Below, in pieces: positions 8,854 through 14,827 of a stretch of 18,876 nt of DNA (within the stretch, counting starts at the first letter, position 1; every line of letters starts with the position of its first letter). Source of the stretch: an uncultured Alistipes sp. (GTDB lineage: Bacteria > Bacteroidota > Bacteroidia > Bacteroidales > Rikenellaceae); assembly GCA_900770635.1 (NCBI GenBank), contig CAAGLB010000159.1, forward strand, positions 1 to 18,876, read 5' to 3'. Both the position numbers and the translations under genes were made by a program. The notes beneath the pieces are model-generated. The model was not told where the DNA came from. It searched no databases and worked only from the letters and a program-made list of their open reading frames with translations.

Positions 8854-9520
8854 CCCTACTGCCGACCAGATGTTCGAGCTCGAAGGTCGTGGTCAATATA
8901 ATTTTGTGCGCCATACCGAGCTTGTCGAAAAGCTTGTTGCGGAGGGGCGCTACGACGAGGCGTGCGAGGCTCGCTACGAGGCTTTTCAGCTGCTGGTAGA
9001 TGCTCTGCCCGAGGATGAGGCTATGCCTCTTAGGTGGGAGCATGCCAATAGCCGTGCTGCGGTGTCGATAATCTATGGCTCGGCTGTCGACCATTTCCGC
9101 ATTGGCGACTTGGAGATGGCTATGGCGCAGTTGGAGTTGTTGCTCGACTGCGATCCTGAGGACCATTTCGAGGGCGTTAACCTCTTGGCTCTGTGCTATG
9201 TGGCTATGGAAGAGTGGGAGCTGTTTGACGACCTCGAAATTGACCTTACTGACAAGTCGGCCGAGGCTGTCGTTGCTCGTCTATGGGCGGCATATAGGCG
9301 TGATGGCGAGGTGGATAAGGCTATGTTGTCGCTGCTTAAATCACGCCATAAGGCCTACTACGAGGAGCTATGCTTGGAGGAGCACCCCGACGATGAGGCC
9401 TTTCGCCGTGATATTGCATCGGAGCGACCATCGCAGCGTGCCGAGGCTCGTGAGTGGTGGCTTCTTACCGAGCCTCTGTGGCGTGAGTTCTCCGAGTTTA
9501 TCGATGCGCTCCGAGCTTAG
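8828..9520 (+). CDS. TPR-like acidic cytoplasmic protein of unknown function
   Basis: No named family recognised. The 230 residues lack a signal peptide or membrane segment, are strongly acidic, and appear mostly helical. Helix pairs at about 33-60 (KLVAEGRYDEACEARYEAF) and 85-113 (AVDHFRIGDLEMAMAQLELL followed by DPED) have the Gly/Ala/Leu pattern of tetratricopeptide repeats, with a further degenerate unit at about 115-170. The C-terminal part (about 185-230) is rich in charged residues and Trp. The ATG at 8828 lies 26 bases inside the cstA-like gene in another frame, so translation is likely coupled. That points to a role with or regulating the transporter, an inference from position only. 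The stop codon abuts the stop of the convergent araC-type gene with no spacer. Confidence 0.8.
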   Translation: MSNKELQFNPTADQMFELEGRGQYNFVRHTELVEKLVAEGRYDEACEARYEAFQLLVDALPEDEAMPLRWEHANSRAAVSIIYGSAVDHFRIGDLEMAMAQLELLLDCDPEDHFEGVNLLALCYVAMEEWELFDDLEIDLTDKSAEAVVARLWAAYRRDGEVDKAMLSLLKSRHKAYYEELCLEEHPDDEAFRRDIASERPSQRAEAREWWLLTEPLWREFSEFIDALRA

Positions 9521-10387
9521 CTATTTGTTGTTTTGTCGACACATCTTGGGTGATAGGCCCGTTGCTCGCTTGAAGTATTTGCCAAAGAAACTCTGATTTG
9601 GGAAGTTGAGCGCAGTGGCTATCTGCTGTATTGTCATGTCGGATGATTGCAACATGGCACGTGCCTCTAATATAACATAGTTCTCGATCCATTCGCCTGC
9701 CGAACGTCCTGTATTCTCCTTCACGAGCTTCGACAGGTATTTAGGCGTTATACATAGCTTGTCGGCATAAAAGCCGATGAGTCGCTCCGTGCGGAAGTGC
9801 TCCTGCACAAGCTCCATGAAGCGCTCGACAATATGGTTTTTGGGCGTTGCCTTGCCTTGCTCCGTTGCTCGGAACGAGCCTAAGCCGCCATAGTAAAACA
9901 CACGTATCAGGTTTTCGATAACTTGCAGTCGGAAGGGATTTTCGCTATTCTCGGCAGCACGATAAAGTATTGTGTAAAAGACTCTTAGTATCTGCATGCT
10001 GTCGGGTGTTATAATGCTTAGCGGGTTGTTGTACATCGCCATGTATTGCTGTTGCCACCCGGGCAAGTTGAGCATGTCGATGAAACGCTTTGATAGGGCT
10101 ATGGCATAGCCCATGATGTTGGGGCTGTGGTCTATCCACTCGATAATCTGGCCAGGCATGAGCCTTAGAAGCATGGGGCTCTCGACCTCATAGTCGTTGA
10201 GGTTTATCCTAAGGTGGCTATGTCCCGAGGTGTATACTGCAATCAGGGCGTGGTTGAGCTTGTGTGGCTCGTGGTTGTTTGCCGATAATGTCGAGTTGTT
10301 GATCGGTGTTAGGGCGAGGTCGTCGCCGATTATTATCGTGTCGTCGGGGAGGTTGTCGATGCCTATGTCCTTAATAAAATTTTTCAT
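9521..10387 (-). CDS. AraC-family transcriptional regulator
   Basis: DNA-binding regulator of 288 residues. The N-terminal part (about 30-150) is strand-rich like an AraC ligand-binding cupin. The C-terminal 100 residues form the double helix-turn-helix: FYADKLCITPKYLSKLVKE (about 206-225) and TIQQIATALNFPNQSFFGKY (about 252-271), followed by the typical TGLSPKMCR ending. The start was set at the ATG at 10387. An in-frame TTG at 10420 extends the frame, but it lies within the -7 promoter element and cannot be used from that transcript. The regulated genes are not evident; the divergent murA and the convergent cstA-like unit are neighbours, though AraC proteins often act elsewhere. No ligand can be inferred. 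Confidence 0.93.
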   Translation of the reverse strand: MKNFIKDIGIDNLPDDTIIIGDDLALTPINNSTLSANNHEPHKLNHALIAVYTSGHSHLRINLNDYEVESPMLLRLMPGQIIEWIDHSPNIMGYAIALSKRFIDMLNLPGWQQQYMAMYNNPLSIITPDSMQILRVFYTILYRAAENSENPFRLQVIENLIRVFYYGGLGSFRATEQGKATPKNHIVERFMELVQEHFRTERLIGFYADKLCITPKYLSKLVKENTGRSAGEWIENYVILEARAMLQSSDMTIQQIATALNFPNQSFFGKYFKRATGLSPKMCRQNNK

Positions 10388-10417
10388 GTCCCTATTTTTT
10401 TGTTTTGCGGTATAACG

Positions 10418-10425
10418 CAAAGTTA
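10418..10425 (-). promoter_or_regulatory. Candidate -7 element for the araC-type gene
   Basis: The minus strand reads TAACTTTG (10425-10418), matching TAnnTTTG, 30 bases before the ATG at 10387. A matching -33 TTTG is not clear. The remainder of the 257-base divergent gap up to the murA promoter (10426-10596) is AT-rich and shows no repeat or hairpin I could support. Confidence 0.5.
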
Positions 10426-10596
10426 TTGATTAATATTGAAAGTTTGGGGCTAATTGCGACCTTTTGACCAATATCAACGCCATTGTGTCTTGAAACAGCC
10501 TATATTTTCGACTAAAACGATAATCTGTGTCGAGGGTTAGGGCGTGGTGCAAGGGTTGAAATATGTAGCGATTGTTAATAATTTGTCGAGTTATAA

Positions 10597-10629
10597 TTTG
10601 CCGAAGTCAACATATTTTATGTATCTTTG
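10597..10629 (+). promoter_or_regulatory. Promoter of the murA operon (near-consensus)
   Basis: TTTG (10597-10600), a 21-base spacer, then TATCTTTG (10622-10629) match the Bacteroidetes consensus on both elements. Transcription should start near 10634-10636, only about 10 bases before the murA ATG, so the leader is very short. This also argues against the in-frame GTG at 10639 as start. Confidence 0.8.
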
Positions 10630-10644
10630 TAAAAATTTGTGACT

Positions 10645-11955
10645 ATGGCAAAATTTAGAGTAGAGGGCGGTCATCGCCTAAGTGGCGAGATCGTTCCACA
10701 AGGTGCTAAAAATGAGGCACTTCAAATTATATGCGCAACACTCCTTACCTCGGAGCGTGTTGTTCTGAAAAATGTTCCTGTTATTGCCGACGTGATGCAG
10801 CTTATCGAGCTTATGTCGGCTATGGGTGTTAAAGTTGAGCGCTTGTCGGAGGATAGCTTTGCGTTCCAGGCCGACGACATTAATCTCGACTATCTGCGCA
10901 CGTCGGACTATCACACACGCTGTCGCCGCTTGCGTGGCTCGGTGATGATGATTGGTCCGCTCTTGACTCGCTTTGGTGTGGGCTTCATGCCTAAGCCTGG
11001 TGGCGATAAGATTGGTCGTCGTCGTCTTGATACCCACTTCCTCGGCTTCCAGAAGCTTGGCGCAGAGTTTAACTTCGACCTTAGCGACGAGTTCTACACC
11101 GTTGAGGCTAAGCGCCTTAAAGGTACCTACATGCTTCTCGACGAGGCGTCGGTGACAGGTACTGCCAACATTGTCATGGCCGCAGTGATGGCCGAGGGCC
11201 GTACAACAATCTATAATGCAGCCTGTGAGCCATACTTGCAGCAGTTGTGCAAGATGCTCAACCGCATGGGTGCAAAGATTTCGGGCATCGCATCAAACCT
11301 TTTGGTTATCGATGGCGTTGAGTCGTTGGGTGGCACAGAGCATACTATGCTTCCCGATATGATTGAGGTGGGTAGCTTCATCGGTATGGCTGCCATGAAC
11401 CGCTCGGAGCTCACCATCAAGGATGTGTCATACGAGAATCTCGGCATCATCCCTGCCCAGTTTGCCCGCATGGGCATTAAGTTTGAGCAGCGTGGCGACG
11501 ATATCTATATCCCTCAGCAGGATCACTACTCAATCGAGAGCTTCATCGATGGCTCTATCATGACCATTGCCGATGCTCCCTGGCCAGGTCTTACTCCCGA
11601 TTTGTTGTCTATCTTCTTGGTTGTAGCAACGCAGGCTAAGGGCTCGGTGCTCATCCACCAGAAGATGTTTGAGAGCCGCTTGTTCTTCGTCGACAAGCTT
11701 ATCGACATGGGTGCTCAGATCATCCTCTGCGATCCTCACCGTGCTACGGTCATTGGCCACGACCACCAGATGCCTCTGCGTGCAGCAAATATGACCTCGC
11801 CAGATATTCGTGCGGGCGTGGCGCTGCTCATCGCCGCTATGAGCGCCGAGGGTGTGAGCACAATTCAGAATATCGAGCAGATAGATCGTGGCTATCGTGA
11901 CATCGAGAACCGCCTAAATGCGCTGGGAGCTCGCATCACACGTGTCGATGAGTAG
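10645..11955 (+). CDS. murA: UDP-N-acetylglucosamine 1-carboxyvinyltransferase (MurA, Asp-type)
   Basis: Transfers enolpyruvate from PEP to UDP-GlcNAc, the committed step of peptidoglycan synthesis, in the cytoplasm. The 436 residues are of normal length. Seen: the substrate-binding Lys22-Asn23 (GAKNE), the loop PGGDKIGRRRLDTH (118-131), the catalytic-site Asp319 in GLTPDL, Arg345 in FESRLFF, and Arg415 in IEQIDRGY. The loop carries Asp121 where E. coli MurA has Cys115, the residue alkylated by fosfomycin. The Cys-to-Asp form is active and fosfomycin-resistant in other bacteria such as Mycobacterium tuberculosis and Chlamydia. The start is the ATG at 10645 rather than the GTG two codons earlier, because the promoter leaves almost no leader. 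It is the first gene of a five-gene operon; tdk follows after 24 bases. Confidence 0.97.
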   Translation: MAKFRVEGGHRLSGEIVPQGAKNEALQIICATLLTSERVVLKNVPVIADVMQLIELMSAMGVKVERLSEDSFAFQADDINLDYLRTSDYHTRCRRLRGSVMMIGPLLTRFGVGFMPKPGGDKIGRRRLDTHFLGFQKLGAEFNFDLSDEFYTVEAKRLKGTYMLLDEASVTGTANIVMAAVMAEGRTTIYNAACEPYLQQLCKMLNRMGAKISGIASNLLVIDGVESLGGTEHTMLPDMIEVGSFIGMAAMNRSELTIKDVSYENLGIIPAQFARMGIKFEQRGDDIYIPQQDHYSIESFIDGSIMTIADAPWPGLTPDLLSIFLVVATQAKGSVLIHQKMFESRLFFVDKLIDMGAQIILCDPHRATVIGHDHQMPLRAANMTSPDIRAGVALLIAAMSAEGVSTIQNIEQIDRGYRDIENRLNALGARITRVDE

Positions 11956-11979
11956 AACTTTAACTTGCTGTAAATAAAT

Positions 11980-12549
11980 ATGTTTTTAGAGAATAATAAG
12001 CATAAAGGTTGGATCGAGGTTATCTGTGGCTCGATGTTCTCGGGAAAGACCGAGGAGCTCATCCGTCGCATGAAACGAGCTCAGTTTGCCAACCTCAAAG
12101 TCGAGATTTTTAAGCCATCAATCGATGTGCGCTACTCTGAGGAGGATGTGGTGTCGCACGAGGGTAATGCCATTCACTCTACGCCTGTTGAGTCGGCGCA
12201 GAACATTCTGCTTATGACCGCAGATGTCGATGTTGTGGGCATCGACGAGGCGCAGTTCTTCGATGCAGGCATTGTCGACGTATGTCGTCAGTTGGCCAAT
12301 AGTGGCGTTCGTGTCATCGTTGCTGGCCTCGACATGGACTATATGGGTGTTCCTTTTGGCCCTATGCCAGCGCTTATGGCTACAGCAGAGTATGTCACTA
12401 AGGTGCACGCCATCTGTGTTCGCTGTGGCGATTTGGCTCATCACTCACACCGTCTTACGGCCGACGATAAGCAGGTGTTGCTTGGCGCAAAGGATACCTA
12501 TCAGCCTATATGCCGCCACTGTTTCAACGAGTTAATGAAGAATAAATAG
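11980..12549 (+). CDS. tdk: Thymidine kinase, type II
   Basis: Phosphorylates thymidine to dTMP with ATP in the cytoplasmic salvage pathway. The 189 residues match the short TK1-like family. Seen: the P-loop GSMFSGKT (17-24), VGIDEAQFF (86-94) with the Walker B Asp and catalytic Glu90, the GLDMDYMGVPFG segment (116-127) and zinc-ribbon cysteines in CVRC (146-149) and CRHC (178-181). It is the second gene of the murA operon, and its stop is 2 bases before the tsaC start, suggesting translational coupling. Confidence 0.97.
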   Translation: MFLENNKHKGWIEVICGSMFSGKTEELIRRMKRAQFANLKVEIFKPSIDVRYSEEDVVSHEGNAIHSTPVESAQNILLMTADVDVVGIDEAQFFDAGIVDVCRQLANSGVRVIVAGLDMDYMGVPFGPMPALMATAEYVTKVHAICVRCGDLAHHSHRLTADDKQVLLGAKDTYQPICRHCFNELMKNK

Positions 12550-12551
12550 TT

Positions 12552-13115
12552 ATGCAGAAAGCAATAGATAAGTGTGTTGAGGTGCTCAAGGCAGGAGGCC
12601 TTATCCTCTATCCTACCGACACTGTATGGGGTATCGGCTGCGACGCTACAAATGAGGCGGCTGTTGAGAAGGTATATAAACTCAAGCAGAGCGAGGATAA
12701 ACGCTCTATGCTCTGTCTTATGCGTGATGCCGACATGGTTGTGCGCTATGTGAACCGTGCTCCAGGCATCGCCTTCGAGGTTATGGAGCTCTCGGATAAG
12801 CCCCTTACAGCTATACTCCCAGGTGCTGTGGGTGTAGCTGCGAACCTTATCCCCGAGGCTAAGACTCTTGGTGTGCGTGTTCCTCAACATGAGTTCTGCC
12901 AGGCATTGCTCCGCAAGTTTGGCAAGCCTATTGTGTCGACCTCAGCAAACATCTCGGGCGAGCCTGCGGCAAAGCGCCTCAAGGAGGTTGTCCAGGAGAT
13001 TATCGACGGAGTTGACTATGTCGTAAATCCTCGTTTCGAGGGTAAGCCTACGCTTAAGCCAAGCTCTATTATTGCCTTTGGTGAGGGTGGCGAGGTAGAG
13101 ATTATTCGCAGCTAA
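12552..13115 (+). CDS. tsaC: L-threonylcarbamoyladenylate synthase (Sua5/YrdC/TsaC family)
   Basis: Makes threonylcarbamoyl-AMP from threonine, bicarbonate and ATP, the first step of the t6A37 modification of ANN-decoding tRNAs. The 187 residues contain the YrdC domain only, so this is the short TsaC form without the Sua5 extension. Seen: YPTDTVWGIGCDA (20-32), a KRS segment at 50-52 in the substrate pocket, GVRVP (107-111) and STSANISGEP (129-138). TsaD, TsaB and TsaE, needed to complete t6A, are not in the window. YciO-like paralogues are an alternative, but the PTDTVWG and STSAN motifs fit TsaC. The gene lies 2 bases after tdk and 6 bases before the thioesterase gene. Confidence 0.93.
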   Translation: MQKAIDKCVEVLKAGGLILYPTDTVWGIGCDATNEAAVEKVYKLKQSEDKRSMLCLMRDADMVVRYVNRAPGIAFEVMELSDKPLTAILPGAVGVAANLIPEAKTLGVRVPQHEFCQALLRKFGKPIVSTSANISGEPAAKRLKEVVQEIIDGVDYVVNPRFEGKPTLKPSSIIAFGEGGEVEIIRS

Positions 13116-13121
13116 TGGTCT

Positions 13122-13529
13122 ATGGCTAAGGAGATTATAACCCCTATACAAAAACGTTTCTCGGATGTAGACTCGTTTTTGCACGTAAACAACATCTGGC
13201 AGCAGAGCTACTTCGATATGGGCAAGACCGACTTCTACGTTAAGGTCTTGGGCATAGCGGGAGTCTTCGACCGCCTACGCATCATCACAGCATCGACACA
13301 TACCGACTACCTCGGTCAGGTGCGCCTCCACGACGATATTGTTGTTAAGACAGACGTGTCACGCATCGGCACTAAGAGCATGACTCTTCATCAGCGCATC
13401 ATGCATGGCGATAAGTGCCTTACGGAGAGCTCATCGGTGATGGTTGCCTTCGATTTTGAGCTTCAGCAGACTGTCGAGATGCCAGAGGAGTGGAAGCAGA
13501 AACTATCAGAGTATCTTATCAGTGAGTAG
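13122..13529 (+). CDS. Acyl-CoA thioesterase-like protein (hotdog fold, 4HBT family)
   Basis: Predicted cytoplasmic thioester hydrolase of 135 residues, one hotdog domain. The family motif is RFSDVDSFLHVNN (12-24), in which Asp17 is the likely catalytic acid and HVNN matches the GHVNN of 4-hydroxybenzoyl-CoA thioesterase, FadM and YbgC-type enzymes. The central strands (about 60-110) fit the fold. The acyl substrate cannot be told from sequence; a housekeeping acyl-CoA or acyl-ACP is likely given the operon of envelope and tRNA genes. It sits 6 bases after tsaC and 2 bases before queA. Confidence 0.87.
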   Translation: MAKEIITPIQKRFSDVDSFLHVNNIWQQSYFDMGKTDFYVKVLGIAGVFDRLRIITASTHTDYLGQVRLHDDIVVKTDVSRIGTKSMTLHQRIMHGDKCLTESSSVMVAFDFELQQTVEMPEEWKQKLSEYLISE

Positions 13530-13531
13530 AT

Positions 13532-14755
13532 ATGCAAAGCGTTGAGCGACATATAGATATAAACGACTACAACTACGACCTCCCCGACGAGCGAATAGCA
13601 AAATTTCCTCTCGCCGAGCGCTCGCAGTCGAAGCTCATGGTATATAGCAATGGCGAGATTACGGAGAGTAGGTTTGCGCACGTTGCTGACTACCTCCCTG
13701 AGGGTGCCATGCTGGTGTTTAACAACACCCGTGTTGTGCGTGCTCGTATCATCATGTACAAGGCGTCGGGCGCTCGCATCGAGGTCTTCTGCCTTGAGCC
13801 ACACTCTCCTGCCGACTATGAAAATGCCTTTAGCGTGCATGGCGAGTCGGAGTGGAGCTGTGTTGTCGGCAACCTCAAGAAGTGGAAGGAGGGCGAGATA
13901 TTTGTTGAGTTCGACGTTGAGGGCCAGACACATAGGCTAACTGCTGAGATTGTTGAGCGTGGCACACGTGAGCATATAGTGCGCTTTCGTTGGACTGCCG
14001 ACATGACCTTTGGTCAGTTGCTCGAGCTGCTTGGCCGCATACCTATTCCGCCATACCTAAATCGTGATAGCGAGGAGATTGATAATACTCGCTACCAGAC
14101 CGTATATGCCAAGTTCGAGGGCTCGGTGGCAGCACCCACTGCGGGCTTGCACTTCACGCCTGAGCTTATTGCCGACATGCGAGAAAAAGGATTTGGTTTC
14201 GAGGAGGTTACGCTGCATGTTGGTGCAGGCACGTTTCTTCCCGTTAAAGCCGATGATGCTGCCGAGCACCCTATGCACACCGAGCACTTTATTGTGAGTC
14301 GTACGACGGTAGAAAACCTGCTTAAAAGTGTTGACCGTATCGTGGCTGTGGGCACTACATCGGTGCGCACATTAGAGTCGCTGTCGGCTCTTGCGTGGAG
14401 AGTGAAGAGTTGTGGCGATGTCGATGCTGAGCGTGTTGTGGGTCAGTGGGAGTTGTACGACATACCGGCTGAGTTTTCGGGACGTGAGGCGTTGCAGACC
14501 TTGCTTGACTATATGACGGAGCGAGGCCTCGAGCAGCTCAAGGCGGCAACGCAAATTATGATTACGCCCCTTGGCTACCACTTCCGCATTGTGCGCTACA
14601 TAATCACTAACTTCCACCAGCCAAAGTCTACGCTTCTGTTGTTGGTCAGCGCCTATGTTGGCGACGATTGGCACAAAATTTATGATTACGCCTTAGCTAA
14701 CGATTTTCGTTTCCTGAGCTATGGCGACTCGTCGCTGCTAAAAGTGGATAGGTAA
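13532..14755 (+). CDS. queA: S-adenosylmethionine:tRNA ribosyltransferase-isomerase
   Basis: Transfers and rearranges the ribosyl part of S-adenosylmethionine onto preQ1 in tRNA to give epoxyqueuosine, late in queuosine synthesis. Seen: FNNTRVVRARI (63-73), APTAGLHFTPEL (201-212), HVGAGTFLPVK (229-239), HTEHF (249-253), GTTSVRTLESL (274-284), TNFHQPKSTLLLLVSA (359-374) and DFRFLSYGDSSLL (391-403). At 407 residues it is about 50 longer than E. coli QueA (356); the extra sequence falls mainly between the TTSVRTLESL and NFHQPKST motifs (about 285-345). Last gene of the murA operon, followed directly by a strong hairpin terminator. Tgt and the final epoxyqueuosine reductase are not in the window. 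Confidence 0.97.
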   Translation: MQSVERHIDINDYNYDLPDERIAKFPLAERSQSKLMVYSNGEITESRFAHVADYLPEGAMLVFNNTRVVRARIIMYKASGARIEVFCLEPHSPADYENAFSVHGESEWSCVVGNLKKWKEGEIFVEFDVEGQTHRLTAEIVERGTREHIVRFRWTADMTFGQLLELLGRIPIPPYLNRDSEEIDNTRYQTVYAKFEGSVAAPTAGLHFTPELIADMREKGFGFEEVTLHVGAGTFLPVKADDAAEHPMHTEHFIVSRTTVENLLKSVDRIVAVGTTSVRTLESLSALAWRVKSCGDVDAERVVGQWELYDIPAEFSGREALQTLLDYMTERGLEQLKAATQIMITPLGYHFRIVRYIITNFHQPKSTLLLLVSAYVGDDWHKIYDYALANDFRFLSYGDSSLLKVDR

Positions 14756-14772
14756 GTGGTTAATAATAAATG

Positions 14773-14809
14773 ATATAGGGAGATTAGCAAATTGCCAATC
14801 TCCCTATAT
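14773..14809. terminator. Bidirectional terminator between queA and lacZ
   Basis: ATATAGGGAGATT (14773-14785) and AATCTCCCTATAT (14797-14809) form a perfect 13-base-pair stem around an 11-base loop. The sequence is flanked by AT-rich stretches on both sides and lies between the convergent stop codons of queA (14755) and lacZ (14828), so it can end transcripts from both strands. Confidence 0.88.
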
Positions 14810-14827
14810 TCATTAATACATTTGCCC

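Noticed and set aside
10388..10420. Longer araC-type frame starting at a TTG at 10420
   Set aside because: The TTG lies inside the TAACTTTG promoter element, and a normal ATG follows 33 bases later at the start of conserved-looking sequence.
10426..10596. Operator or small RNA gene in the divergent araC/murA gap
   Set aside because: I found no convincing direct or inverted repeat, and no hairpin followed by a T-run.
10639..10644. GTG start two codons upstream of the murA ATG
   Set aside because: It would fall 3-5 bases from the predicted transcript start, and MAKF is the usual kind of MurA N-terminus.
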